A DNA stretch of 64,000 nt from Mansonella perstans. Its lineage: Eukaryota > Nematoda > Chromadorea > Rhabditida > Onchocercidae. Below the pieces are notes generated by a model that saw only the letters and a list, made by a program, of their open reading frames with translations, was not told the origin of the DNA and made no database searches. The stretch covers positions 744,001 to 808,000 of the forward strand of contig JBAMDO010000576.1 in the NCBI GenBank assembly GCA_037074765.1, read 5' to 3'. The position numbers were made by a program, and so were the translations under genes. Positions 15,001 through 29,126 of this stretch are shown one piece after another; the first letter of the stretch is position 1, and every line of letters begins with the position of its first letter.

Positions 15001-18000
15001 AATTTACTATTTCTTAATTTTTCATACTTCTCAAAAATCTCACCTTATTTTTACGTAGGGCAAGTATTATATCATCGTAATTCTCCTTTTCTGTTTTCTT
15101 TTGAATGATAATTTCTCTCTGCATTTCTTTGTATTCATTATGTACACGCTTCAACTCAGCACTATGTTCTGATTTAATCCTGTCATTGATTTCTAAAAAC
15201 AGAAAAGAAAATTAAAAGTGAAATCTGAAACATTCTGAATAACTTAACTTAGCTAGGATATTCATCTTCCTAATCTCCATACGGTTCTTTAGTTAGCGCA
15301 TGATCCAACATTATCCAACATTCAAGAAGATAGTAGAAATCAACTAGCTCACTTTAATCTGTACTAAAAACTAAAATTCTTTTTTATAACTTTTATAGCA
15401 CTAATTTTATTATAAGTAATGAAACATTATACTGAAACAAATCTTTGTCATTCTAGTAAAATCCAACCAATTAATTTTTTCGCAAAACTTTTACAACAAT
15501 GAATATGAATGAAATTATCGCTTGGTTAAATAAATTATAAATTAATCTTCAATCATTTCATTGCAAACCATTCAGTCGGGCTATTTCAAATTGTGAATCA
15601 GCTAATGCTCGTGATGTTTCTCGCTCTTTCACTTTGTATTGCTCCAAAAAATCATGAAGTACTCCTTCCTGAAGGAGAATTATCAATGAATCAATAATAT
15701 AGGATCAAACATGATTTTTTTCGAAAGTAAACTTTGCAAATCATAATCAAACTATCAATAACCTTAGAATCTTTGACTTCTCCTGACAATCATTAATTTT
15801 AATTTAATTTGTAGGTAGACCTGGATCATATTTGTAATCGTGTTACCTGGATAATATAGCTTTCAATACATTTTTCTAGATCTATAATCTTTTTCTCCAG
15901 TTCAACCGTAATATTCGATATTCGACCAAGCTCATCTTCTAAGTCTGAACGTTCTCTAAAATGAGTAAACTTTTCGATTATTTTACAATAAATGGAATTA
16001 CTGCTGTTTTTGAAGTTCATCATTAAATTATACAAAATGCCGAGAGTGAAAAAGGCAAGGCAAAAAAATGATATCTAAACTTCTGATAAACATTAATACA
16101 AGAGGTGTAATGTTCCGGAATAAACCTAATCTATGCTTTTAGAATTCAAATCTTAATTTTTAATTAGACATGAATTTATCATGCGGAAACTTCACTTAAT
16201 ATAAAATAATCTAAGTTAAATAAAGTTCATCACATATTTCGGAAAGTTATGTCACATCATCAAGGCTCCTTTCTATAAAGTATTCTCTTGCTTTCTTCAA
16301 AGCAAGAAAATCTCAATGAATGTGTTAAAGAAATGTTTGAAAACAGGTTAGAGTTACAGTAAGGATAGCTCATAGTATTACTGATATGTCACTGAAACCG
16401 TCCACATACCGTTAAACGACTTGTAGAGTAGAAATAGTTGAAAAGGAACTCATAGCAACATCGTAGTAAGGAAATTAGGACAACTAGGACAACAGTGAAT
16501 ACGATTTTTTATTTGCAAAGCTTAACTGTGATATACATATTTGAAAATAAAAACAAAAAACGGTTAAAAAAATAACTAAATAAAACAAACGACAACAATA
16601 AAGTAACATAAGACATCGGTAACTATAAGTAATAAGTTCTTTTTTTTTCACTTATTTAGTTTTAAATTCTTTTTTCGCTTTCCTTTTCATCTTTTATTTT
16701 CAGTATATATGTAAAAAGATACATAACATAAACTTCGATAGAAAAATTGTTACTTATTATAGCAAAATGCATTTGTACTTTTCTTTTCCTAACGATTGCG
16801 AATTATTTTTATCTATGCATAACTGTACTAGCTATGATCGAGAAGATCATCTGAAGTGGAGAAATTTTTAAAAAGTTAATCATTAGTTCAAGCCAGACTT
16901 CTAGAAAGAAATACGAAATCAAGTGAGAATTTAATCCTAATAAATTAAATTAGCTAAACAACGGATAAATGTGTGCAATGATATTTCATTTTTTCTCATT
17001 TGTATAAAAATTTTAAATGAGGTTACTTCAAGAGTTTCGCTTTTTCTTGATTAAGTGCCACAAGATTCGCATCACTTCGTTCTAGTTCTTCCTCTCTCAG
17101 TGCCTGCTCCACTTTAATACTAATAATTTGCTCATTCGTCTGAAACAAGAAAAAGATAAAATCCAATCTATTCATAATATACTATGTCATTAACTGAATT
17201 GTTTGGTGTATTTACTCCGAAATTGGCTTTCTAAAAGATTTCAGTTTCATAAGACAATTCAATGACCGGTTAAGCTAACTATGGTTTTATTTACACAATA
17301 TTTTAGATTAAATTCGAGAAAATGCATCAATTTAAATCAAAAATTAAATAGCTGAAAGAAATAGACATGCGAAAAAAATCAAACCGAATCAATTCTGAAT
17401 TTATAGTCTGCCACTACGTTTTCCAGCAATAAAATTTTCTGATCTCGATCTTTTAGCTGTTTCATAATTTCAGAAATTTTTGTAGTAGTACCTAAAATAA
17501 TAGTAAAGTACGGAAAAATAACCATAGTAAAACAGCTTCGTATCTAATATACTTCAACATACCAGAGCCAGTATGATTAACGGAAACCGGAACAGATGGA
17601 AAAATCTCTTAATTCAATAAACTTCAAATTTCTTACAAATGATTACTTTACTATTTCATTATATTAATAATACTTGAATCAGATAGAACGCTAAAAATTT
17701 AAATTATTCAAAAGGTATAAATCATAATCTATTTCTGATAATTTCATCTTAACGAGTTGTTGAGCTTTGCTAAGCAGATTGCACTTACAGTCCTACATAA
17801 ATTATGCCAATAAAATTTGCTAAATTTCAGCCGCATTTTTAATTTCAAGCGAGTTAATTTAATTTAATTTTAAGCTAAATTTAATTTTCTGTAAGAAAGA
17901 CAATAGCTAAGGAATCTGCTAGAGAATATCAATTTCGATAAGGAGTAATATCAATTTACCCAAACTTCTTAGAACTGTCTTGTCACTTTTATTTTCAGTA

Positions 18001-21000
18001 ATACGGAGTTCATCCGATAGACTGCAGATACTGTCTTTAGCACTCAAATCTAGTCTTTTGACAATATTTTGCTATTACCTCCCGACATATTTAAAAAATT
18101 AACGTTTTATACATACTTTCCAAAACTTCTTCATTTTGCTCCAACATACTTTTACTTTCTGCCATGTTATCATGTAATGCATTGAGATCCGCTAATAGCG
18201 AAGCATTCTCGGTCATCAAAATTGACTTTTCGTTTCGAAGCTAAATTCATTAAAGTAAATGTTCGCGCATGATATTTATTTTTTTAATTTTGAAATGACT
18301 ATTTGAAACTTACTACGCTCAAAGCTTCATCCTTTTGTATCATTTCCAATTTTAAATCTTCAGTATGTCGTTGCAACTCTGCGATACGCATATCTTTCGC
18401 ATCATTCGCAAATCTAATATTTCTGTTTTCATCACGTGAATTCCGCAATGCTAACTGATGCTCGAGAATGATATTTTCTGAAAATTTGCAATAATTTCAT
18501 CGTTATACTAATCTTTCGCAAAAACGAATAGCATATTTATTTTAAGTCATTTGCAACATGAAAAACTGAATCCCGTAGAATTCGAATCAGCTAAAACCCA
18601 TGAATGGCGCTGTTGGCTTTTTATGATGAAATTCTGTTATAAATATGCGATTGTTTTCCTTCTGAATTTGCATCCCAATTCATTATCAAGCAAGGAAAAA
18701 AAAATGTCAAACTAAAAAAAAAAGCTGTCTCTAACCTTTTTCAGCCATTCGACTATGCTCTGCCACACAATCTGCTTGGGCATTTCGAAGCTGATTCCGA
18801 AGTTCTTCTACTTCATTTCTGGACTTTTCGAGTTCATTTTTTAAGACCGACAATTTTTGGGTACTGTCCGCATCGCGTTCTTCCAGCTCATCTTCAAAAT
18901 ATTTCTGACGATCAGCAAGCTCTTCTTGCTGCTTTCTGAACATTTCATTTAACGTTTCCTGGTGATTGCTAAAATTAATTATGTTAAATAACTACAAAAT
19001 GTTACAATTAGGAAAGCGTTCTTATAAAATAAGCATTTTATAAGAACGCATTTTGCAAATAAGCTACAAAAGGTACAAATGAAGCAACTTGATTACAAAT
19101 GAAATAACTCGCTTTTTCGGATTCAGAATCCAATGAACAATAATTTAGAAATAGCAACCTACATATTAAGTGAGTGAATTTCATTTTGAAGCTGTTCAAT
19201 TGTCTTTTGCGCCTCATTTTTTTCAGCATCTAAGAGTTCATTCAAACGCCGGTATTTCCGCTCAGTTTCTTCTTTATCTCGTCGTCTAAAATTTTAGCAT
19301 GCGCAAAATGGGTTACTGCGCTGATAAATGAATCCCATCCCACTTAGTAAGCTATATTTGCTCTAGCCAAGATCAAAATCAAAAGTTTAGCTATTATATT
19401 ATTTCGAATCCCTCTAAAAGCATCTTTTTTATCATGTTTTTAATTTCCAAAGAAACACTGAATAAGGAAAACTTTTATTAAAAATTTTTAAAGTTATTAA
19501 AAATCCTTTCAACGGAACATTAAACTAACAATTTATCACTTTCTTTCTTGGTATCCACGAATTCTTCGTCGTTCTTTCTCCTTGATTCTTCCATGCCGAT
19601 TAGTCGACTTTCATGTTCAGCTAGTTTGTCTTTATATTCGTTGCACTTTCTCTTATAATCTTTAATTTCGTTGTTTTTCGTTTGCAGTGCTGTACGCACC
19701 AAACGAATTGTATTGAAATAGACTAAAAAACCATCTGAAAAAGTAATTCATCTTACTCAACAGCAGTAAGAGAAAATGAACTTAGTATTATGCTAATCCT
19801 TTCATTCTATGCTTTCTTTCTGCCAATAACTTTTGTATTTTCAAAATTCTTTTAAAACATTTCATCAACGTATTTCCAATGTATGGAAATTCCAATGATT
19901 ACATAACACTGACGCACAGCAGGAAAGTATCGCTAAATTTCAAGCAAGTCTTTATTTTTCTTTTTTTCTTCAAGTTTTTCTTATGCCTTGACTCATTACA
20001 GATAAATGATAACTAAGGATGACTTGAATAAAATCTTGTTGTTACAGATTTTTATGGGGAAAATTAATCTAGTAATCCATTTCTGATGATTCTAATCCAA
20101 TTGGTAATGTTTTTTTTTTTTTTTTTTTTTTTTTTGTTCAATTCAATTAATTAGCTTTTTATTTCAACATTTAAAGATATAAAAGACTTCAACAATTTTT
20201 ATATCAAACCATGCTAAAGAACCTTTTAAATACTGTCAGCACGTACCATGAAAAAATAATGCTTCGGAATTTGCAAAAGGTTCGTAATTCTAACCCGGAC
20301 TAACAGAACGAGTCCGTCGGCCACGGATTTCATCCAGTTCTGGTATGAAATGAATCTTCTTCAACGAATCCTTTGCAGCATCACGTTCTTCATTGGCTTT
20401 TTTAACAAGACCTTCCAGGACAGCACAGCGACGATTAGAATTATTCAGCTCATGTTCTAACTAGAAAAAAAAACAATTTGACCTATATTTTATTCCATTA
20501 GGAGCACGTAGTTATTTAATGCGATATATCTATAACAGTATCAATTTATGATATTTTTATATAAATAGTTCTATTTGGTCGATTTAAACGTAGAGGATGA
20601 ACTAAAAAGAATAGTCTCAGTGGAATAGAACAATAAAATACCAATCGATATTTTTCATTAAAACTTCCCTACTACTACTGTATTAAAAGTTAAAACCTTA
20701 ATAATGCGAATAGCCACATTTTCATATTTTTTCAACAAATCATTCACCGTACCGTTATCCTTTCTTTCTTCCAATTCAACATGTTTCCGCTGAATTAATA
20801 AATTTAGTCCAAACTCTATAAGTGATTACTACTCTGCAATTTTATTAGCATATCGAATTTTGATAAAATTTTAAGTGAAGATAAATGCAATACACTACAC
20901 TGGGCGGGAAAGTGACTCAGTAAAAGTAGAATAAAAGTAGAATAATAAAAAAGTAGAATAATTAGCTAACAGTGACATTGTTGAAAAGTGAAATTGCCCA

Positions 21001-24000
21001 CTGTAAAAGTGAGATTTGCTAAATTATGCTAAAATTTAGCTAATTATTCTACTTTTACATAAGTTGCTCATAAAAATATTTTTGAATGGCAGTGTTAAAT
21101 AAATGATATCATTGATATCAACATATATAACTGATACAAACAAATATATTTCCGTTAAACACTTTTCATATTTATTCGCTTAAATATCATACTTAACTCT
21201 GTCATCTACCATTTATCTGCTTATGATTTTTATAAACTAAGACACTTCTTTTGATTCTTGCACTTCCCTCAATTCCTTCTCCCTAAACTTGAGATATTTT
21301 CCTCAATTTTTACAGATTTCATCTTGACAGTTTGTAAAAATGCTGCCTATTGTTGAAATGTTTTAGCGCTAACTTCACTAACACCGAGTAGCAATCAACT
21401 GAATGATCCTAAGAGAGAAACAGAAATCAGCACCTTTATTTCAGCTTGGAGAACAAGTGCTTCTACATTATTTGCACAACGTACGAATTCAGTCCGTTGT
21501 CGATCCAAATCGCTTTCAGTTTCCGTTCTCAAATCTCTTATCTGCAAAAACAAATTCGTCTAACTTATTTATAACATACTCCGTCTGTTTTATATATCAT
21601 TCTATAATCTCTTTTGTATATAACAAAGATTCATTTTGGTACATAAGTACAAATACATAATACATCATTAACAGAACAAAGATGTAAATTAGATATGCAA
21701 AACTTCTGATATACTGGCAACTATCAAATTTGATGAAATTAATTTCAAATAATTTTATCACTTCCAATTTTGAGATTAGCAATGACCGAAACGAAGAGAT
21801 TAATTTGTTAAATATAAAATTATATTATAAAGAGTGATCTTGTTATTGACTGGGAATAGCCTCCAAGGCATTAGGTGGCTAAAAAAAACCAAATAAATGT
21901 ATCACAGGAACAAATGATGGTTCATCTCCATTCATATTTAAAAGTCTTATTAAGATCTAACATTTTTTGCCGGATGGATGGAAGAGTAACTGCAAAAAGT
22001 TCTAATAATTTTTTTTCTTCCAAAAAATAACAAGGAGCTTAAATTTTCAATATCAGATTTGAAGATTTGAATCAATTCATTAGTTTAGTCAACTGCTGCC
22101 ATATTGTTGCCATATGAAAGAGCTGGTAAAATATACTGAAATTTGAGTTGATCTAACTTCATTTTAAAAGTATTAACTAGCAACCTGCCGTCGAAGCTTG
22201 TTGAAAGCTACCCATAATTCGAGCACATTCTGGTTTTGGGCATTCATTGCATATTTTCTTCTCTGTGAAAATGAACAAATTTAAAACTCGTGAATTGACA
22301 TATAGATCATATAAATTTCTCCACTTTGAAGTAGTGCATTTTTCGATTAATCGTTTTCAAAAAAAAAACTACTAGTTCTTTAGAAAAAATCAACAAAACA
22401 CTCATCTAATGATAATAATCAGATTGAAGTAAAGAATGAAAGAACTAATCTAGTGTCAATTAATCTTACCTGACAAATGCAGAGTTAATGCAGAATCAAA
22501 TATAAATACGAAACTCAAAGCTTTAAATTTAGAAGAATTTCGGCCAATTAATTTTGAAATGGCAATTTATTACTTCATCGTTTCGTCGGAGAAAATATCG
22601 TTCCATTTCCCTCTCATGTGTTACTTTCGTCAATTCTCCCTGAACTTTCAGTAGTTCATCTTTCAAATTTTGATTCTTACATATAACAGCTTCTGTTTGT
22701 TGCCGATATATATCATTTAGATTTTCTAATCTATCGTTCCTGAAATATTAAACCTGCTCTTCCATAAATATTTCATAGCATATGAAAGAAGTTATAAAAT
22801 TTTTGTTAAGAAATTTCTGTTAATGTGTAACAGCACATATTTTTTCATTTTATCTGCTTTATAAAAACTAGAAAAAAATAAAATAAAAAATTCAAACATA
22901 CGCGACATATGCCTGTATAAAACCTAAGTTTATTAAAAAGGAAGGAATATGAAGTTCCTTCTCGATTTATACACAAACTAATACGAGTTACAGAAATTGA
23001 CGGCGATATGTCGTCAAAATACAGAACAAAATATTCGAAAATTGATTTAGAAATAACTTTTAGATTTTGATATTAAGGTATGTATTTTGAAGCATACCTT
23101 AATCGCTCATCACGCAACTGTTGAAAAATCACATCATCAGAACTACCACGCAATTCCGTTTTAAAACCGATATCAGTGAAAGAGGAAGAAAATTGTGGAT
23201 TTGCGCTTGGCCCATCAGGTCTTGTATGTAACATCTCGTGTGAACTTAAGATTATGAGTAAAGATTTCCAAATACAAAATACGGATATAGAATTTAAAAA
23301 CATATCCAGATTTTATAGAAATAATAATTACATAAATCCCTCAGTAATAAATTTCTATAAACTTCATTCAAGGTTCATAAAACTAACTAATATGCATGAG
23401 ATTTAAGGCCGTTATTTTTCAGCAGTTTGAACTGGTAACAATACAACAATTCTAGTCCTTTTGTGCGAACCTTATAAATTATGATTTGCAGCTTAAACCC
23501 TATATTTCAAATCTCTTCAAAGAATTAATTTAGCGAATACCGTGACAAAACATGAACTACATCACCGGTAACATCGACATCTGAAAAATGTGAAGCATTC
23601 AAATGAGCTACTGATTTTGCGGTATACTGTCGACATTTCTTCACCTGCAAAATTCCGAATTTTTCAGAAATTTTGAAACCTGAAAATTTGAAATAGTCTA
23701 TAAAACAATACATATTTACTATAAAGTAAATTAAAATATCCTCGGTTTCTCATTTAAGCATTAAAAAATGTTTAATAGCATAATCCTATAATGCAGCTAT
23801 ATGACCGAACTTAAAAGTTAATAATATAATGCGCGGAGAAGACATCACCTTATTGCTCAAATTTGCCAAAACTTGACGATACTTTCGTTGTTGATTAACA
23901 CTTGCATCAATCCTACTTCGATAGCTGTTCAGGTCAGAAGGCACGAAAACGATGTTGAGTGGAGATTGTACTAATCAAAAATTTATAAACAAACAAAATT

Positions 24001-24191
24001 TTAATTTATAATTTCTCTATATAAGAAATAATACAAATAGATAAGTCTGCACGAAATGTAAATTTATTAAAAAGAAGCTTTATGTACAAACCATTATGAG
24101 TTATAGATGTTGATGGTTGTGTATCATCGGAATACATAATCAAATCATTCAAAGCTGTTTCCTCACTAAAAATATACATTACAGAGCACAT
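6041..24191 (-). CDS. che-10: Rootletin (CHE-10-like ciliary rootlet coiled-coil protein)
   Basis: A 41-exon gene coding about 1,920 residues, close to vertebrate rootletin (about 2,000). Exons 5' to 3': 24092-24191, 23849-23970, 23541-23644, 23098-23244, 22574-22739, 22185-22262, 21434-21541, 20697-20789, 20295-20460, 19530-19722, 19163-19285, 18736-18968, 18314-18477, 18117-18240, 17960-18049, 17385-17491, 17027-17139, 15847-15955, 15569-15668, 15044-15192, 14285-14503, 13773-13957, 13493-13668, 13054-13239, 12383-12543, 12123-12248, 11574-11788, 10909-11045, 10568-10648, 10049-10218, 9692-9812, 9559-9616, 9368-9500, 8988-9167, 8730-8843, 8345-8496, 7930-8059, 7433-7633, 6969-7106, 6627-6734, 6041-6223. 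All phases close. The diagnostic N-terminal block reads NVLELWVAFNKLRRQ, then IRDLRTETESDLDRQRTEF, like the rootletin LWRQVVGFRR...ERDL region. A basic/Ser-Pro patch (RGRRTRSVSP) follows, then almost unbroken heptad coiled coil. The C-terminal exons (for example RFERERLALKRNIEK, TFERHALDKSLTTMEKEN) match the rootletin C-terminus. Rootletin builds the striated rootlet at the ciliary base. The exact start is uncertain: in-frame ATG at 24189-24191, or splicing at 24165 from upstream exons. The 9559-9616/9368-9500 junction and the 12383 donor are the least certain. Confidence 0.9.
20949..21056. repeat. Perfect 21-bp inverted repeat in a rootletin intron
   Basis: Positions 20949-20969 and 21036-21056 are exact reverse complements (core GTAGAATAATTAGCTAA) separated by 66 bases. 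The local sequence also repeats the AAAGTAGAATAA word several times at 20925-20960. This could fold as a long hairpin or be a small MITE-like relic. It lies in the intron between the rootletin exons at 21434 and 20789. Confidence 0.7.
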
Positions 24192-25545
24192 GTTTTGAGA
24201 GATAAAAAATTATTTCAATTCTAACAATTTCAACAAAATAAACTTAAAAATCTATTAAAGTCTATTTCCATTTTTGAAGCATACTAGAATTTGTACCGTA
24301 TTTTCTTCCATTTGATTGAACTTTAAATTAAAAAGAGTAAAAAAGCATAGTGCAATCAAGACTTTTAGATCCCATTTGAAAATAGGAGCGGTGAAAAGGA
24401 ATGAAAAGGAAACGTTTCATAATACTTTTTAGAAATTCACAAAAATTTTCTAAAATAACAAAGAAATTTGCATGAAAATCTTTATATGATTAATTTCCAC
24501 TAACGGCCGGAGCATCTATCAACTAATCTATCATATTTTAAAAAGAAACATAAGATGAAAAGAAACTAATTTGGAATCTCACAATAAATTCCATATGCTT
24601 ATTTCATTTGCACAACTTTTTTAGCATAACTTGAAAATTTTCATATAAACAACACATTGTTTCCAAGTAAATTGGACAATAAGATGAAAATTAATGCATT
24701 TAGTTGTAATGTTTAACACAATCGTATCAAACATAATCGTTCCGAATGGATTATTTATTCCGATTTGTTTATTAATATTTGTTTATTAATATGTTTATTA
24801 ATAGCTAATTAATCTTATCGCTTATATTCATTTTTTATACGATTAATCATATGTTTTTGTTTATTATTTCTTATTTAAATGCTTTTTTAATAAATATAAT
24901 TCTTCAGCTTGAAATGCTAGCCTTTAATTTTAAATACAAAGAAAGCTCTCATACTATCTATACTGATCTATTTTTTCTTATTATCGAGCATCAAATAAAA
25001 GTATTTTGATGCCGAATTAAAAATACTTTTAATTTGACAGTTTAAATGAGTTCTCAACAGTATTAATATTAATGGGTTGAATTTTTTTTTTTTTTTTAAC
25101 TAATAAGAATTAAATTCTAAGCAGTGAATTGAATTTTATCTACAATCATGTAAATTAAACACGCTCTAAAAGTTTTGTAAAGTGCACAGACAAGAAAAAG
25201 TAATCTTAACTATTTGAAGTGACCATTAAAACACTACATAAATGTATAAAACATAATAACGGCAATTTTTTCCAATCTTTTCAAATTGAATTTTTGAAAT
25301 TTTTTTTGTATCGAGCAAGGTTTGAGAAATTTCCCTTTAAAAAAATTGTAATTGAGTACTTTATAATGAATGGAACAATTTTTACATCAGTCACTTCAGA
25401 AACAGAGTTTTACTGATAGCAAAAGCATATGATGAGAATAAAACATATCACACTAAGATACTTTGTCATTCAATTTTAGTGAAGAAATTTTAGCATCATT
25501 CGCACCAGTCGTGATAATCATGGTACTCTTATATTTTAAATTTTT

Positions 25546-26195
25546 TTAATCGAATTCTCTTTCTAACTTAATAAATATCATTCATACCAATTCAGTTAAT
25601 AGAGAGTGTATAACGGCGTTTTTTAAAATTAGTTTTTTTTTTAAACAAAGAAAAATTTTATTTGGAAGAGTTTTCTGAATAGGAAGCTTAATGTCCTTCG
25701 AAAATGTCATTTCGTTAAATAATTGCAAAATTATTTTTTTTTAATCGAATTCCCTTTCTGACTAAATAGCTATCATTCATACCATTTAGCTAATAGATAG
25801 TGTATAACGGCGTTTTTTAGCTAAGGAAATTAGTACCGTTTTCCCGGTATTTCTTATCTTCATTTTAGTGCGGAGTACAAAAACATTTTTCAATATTTTT
25901 CATTTAAATTAAAAGAATTAGAAAATAATTTTTGATTAGTAAAAGCCTACTTAATTAATTTCATAATATGTTATTTTTTTAAACACGAGAAATAAATACT
26001 GACTCGAAAGATAGTCAAAAAATCAATTCCTTGCAAATAAATTTTTTTAGATATATTTAACAAGGGCTTTTTTTTTGAAGTTCTTTACTCATGAATGAGC
26101 ATTTTTTAAAATTAGTTTTTTCTACATAAACAAAAATTTTATTTGAAAGTGGAGTTTTCTCAATAGGAAGCCTAATGTCCTTCAAAAATACATCT
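25546..26195. repeat. Locally duplicated AT-rich segments
   Basis: Two segments recur. The first, at about 25546-25632, recurs at about 25735-25822; both carry TTTAATCGAATTC and then AGTGTATAACGGCGTTTTTT. The second, at about 25616-25715, recurs diverged at about 26097-26195; both carry TTTTTTAAAATTAGTTTTTT and then an ATAGGAAGC...TAATGTCCTTC block. The first repeat of each pair overlaps the other, so a longer original unit was probably copied more than once. Confidence 0.7.
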
Positions 26196-26696
26196 TTTTC
26201 TTTAACGATATTATATATTTCATGTTAAACTGGATTTTTAATGAATCCACTTTTGAAAATAGCTGTCTTTCTCTTCCAAAGTATGAATTAGAAATTTTTC
26301 CTTACATCTGTATTTAAACTTTGCCATTCTTAGTATCAATTTGAATACACAAAATTTTCAGAAAAAAGTAATTCTTAATAAGAATCAGTGAATCAAATTA
26401 ATAATTTGATATTATATTAAGAATTATTGAAGAACTAATAGAAACTAGCTAATATTGAATTTTTCCAAGAAAAGACCGAATTTTAGTTCTTTAAAAAGCA
26501 GAGAAGAAATAGACAATGGGTACTACTTGATTAATAAAAAATCAAATCCAATAAACGAATAGCAAATTATAATGGTGGTACTAAAAGTGTGTAATAAATG
26601 CAAATAGAAATTTCATGATAATGAATAATACTTCATAAATTGTATAGCAAGTAAATGCTAATTAGAGCCAAAATGACTACTGATTTTACCACATAA

Positions 26697-26842
26697 ATCT
26701 AAATATAAAATATCCATAAAAATAAATATAGAATATCCATAAATATAAATATAAAATATCCATAAATATAAATATAAAATATCCATAAATATAAATATAA
26801 AATATCCATAAATATAAATATAGAATATCTATAAATATAAAA
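26697..26842. repeat. Tandem repeat, about 24-base unit
   Basis: Roughly six near-identical copies of an AT-only unit containing AAATATCCATAAATATAAAT. The only GC bases are the CC of each unit. Confidence 0.9.
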
Positions 26843-27214
26843 AAAGTCATGCCAAATAGGTTAGCTACTTTAATTAATTTGCTTACAATTAAATAAATAC
26901 AAGTGCCTAAAAACTATCATAAAAAATCACATTCATTTATTTCACAGAAATTCTAAATTTTCACAGATAATTTTTAAAAAATAAAATATTGAAGAAAAAA
27001 GCAACAAACATTTCAAATAAATTGTCAGTTTCCACAGCTGCAATGCCTTCGTCATTTTGTTCACTCATTGTAACCTATTTCTTTTCATAAATTCTGACAG
27101 AATCAATCGCTCCAAATTTTTCATTTTTTGCTTCTTAAATGACTGAAATTTAAAATAATTTATGTCTATTCGTTGAACTTCATTTCATATAATAGAGTGA
27201 ACGTTAATGACATT

Positions 27215-27320
27215 AATGCTCTATGCACATCAAATATTCATGTAATCAAGTAATCAAGTAATTATAATGCTCTATGCACATCAAATATTCATGTAATTAA
27301 GTAATCAAGTAATTACATAG
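27215..27320. repeat. 51-base tandem duplication
   Basis: A 51-base unit beginning AATGCTCTATGCACATCAAA is present twice, starting at 27215 and 27266, with one visible difference. Each copy contains its own short AAGTAATC direct repeat. Confidence 0.9.
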
Positions 27321-29126
27321 GATTTTAGACCTTCACTTCGGAAATTACATTTACTATCAAAAATAGCATGAATTTCAACAAATTGCCAACGAGTAACAGA
27401 CAAGGTCAGAGCTGTGGTATTTATTGGGTTGAATTATTTGCTTTCAGATTTGCTGATGGCACGTTATAATTTCTGAAGATATGGTTTTATCAGGAGATAA
27501 ACGTAGAATATGAAAGCCGAAGAATCTGTGAAGTAATACTTCTGGCTAGAATGCTAGAATTCTAATACTTCTAGCTAGAATCTAGAATGCTAGAATTCTT
27601 ATTCAGGGATACAATTCCACTCAGATGAAATGCAGAAGGATCGACTGATTACTGTTAGAAACCTGTTAGAGAGCAGAATTGTTATTAGTAACAGAAAGAT
27701 TCATATCCAGATTCATACTTTAGAATCATAGGTATATGTTCAGAAATTCAGACTTCATTGGCTATTCACGTTGAATGAAGTCATTTTGTATTCTAGTATA
27801 TGTTATAATTATGCCATTACTTCTCCATGAAAGGGATTTTAATGAATTTTTGATTTAATTTTTGTAAAAAATAATTTGAAGTTTTGTTTTATTTATTTCG
27901 ATAATACTGTAAGACAAAATTGCTCTACCATATGCCTTATAACTTATTTCCAGTTTCGATTCTTCAACCGTATTACCTTTTAGGTTATGTATCCTGAATT
28001 ACACTACTGGATCAAAGTTTTTTTTTCTTATCGTATTGGCGTAATTGATGCTTCATCTTTTTTGTAGTTAGATGCAAATATGCACCATTCAAAGATTCAG
28101 GACACGTGCACCTATATATATTAATTCTAATCCTAAATATATGATGAATAACGAATCACGAATCCAAAGTATATAATGAATGTGTGTACTATACAGTATT
28201 ATTTTCATTTTTGATATTCTTAATAAAAATTTTTTTTATTTTTTTATAAATATTTTTTTACATTAGCAAAATGTTAAAAAAAAATATTCACTTTCTAGCA
28301 TAAGATAAGAAAATACTGCCATGTTTCGTTCGTTAAATTCAAACTAAGAAATATATCGAAATTCAAATTATTTTAAAAGCGAACAAAATTGACAAAATGA
28401 CGAAATATTTTTTTTTGTTGCAAATTTGAGAGATAAATTTGCTTAAAAATTTTAAAAAAAGTTTCGGGTGAAAATTTATATCTTGAAAATTTTCAGTATA
28501 GTTTTTAATGTTGTAATTTTTATTTTAATTTAAGCTAATATAGGCAAAGCTAAGTTTTAAAACTAGAAAATTATCGAAGCGCATTTAATCATATTGAAAT
28601 AGTTGTTAAGGCTTCTTAAAAATATTTTAATTTTCATTTCTTTTCATTAATTCGCCCGAAAGATAATGAGGACGTGAATGGTAAATGGATGTGAGTTATT
28701 CTCATTTATGAAAAAAAAAAACTTCTTAAAGGACAAAGGAATAAAATAGTTTGAGTTAAAACTAAAGTTTACGAAAAAGTTGCGAGAAAAAGTTAGAAGT
28801 AAGGAATTCGAAGAGTAGAGAAAGGAGTCAGTTATAACTTTGAATTTCACACTTGCAAAATCTATGAAATATGTTCTGTGTCTGTTAATTATTAATAATA
28901 AAATAATAGATAAAAATAAATTAAATGGAAAATATGTGACACATACATAGTGCTGAAAATTAAAATCAATAATTTGTTATGAGCTTAAGAGAAGAAAAGA
29001 GAAAAGATTAAATTAGGCTGAATTAGATAGCATTGATATTTGTCCCAGTTATTCCAGTACTGAAGGCCTGGTTGCTAAAACATTGCTATTTTAATTAGGC
29101 TTAACAATAAGAATATCTAGAAATAC

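Larger units (their letters stand above)
24192..29126. other. Long AT-rich stretch (possible rootletin first intron) with repeats
   Basis: About 4.9 kb without a supported exon. It would be intronic if the exons at 29127-29387 belong to rootletin. It contains two local duplications (25546-26195), a 24-base-unit satellite (26697-26842) and a 51-base tandem duplication (27215-27320). A short open segment on the minus strand near 25480-25525 ends in a GTATCT donor but its phases do not connect to the neighbours. No exon bridging the phase mismatch between 29127 and 24165 was found. Confidence 0.5.
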
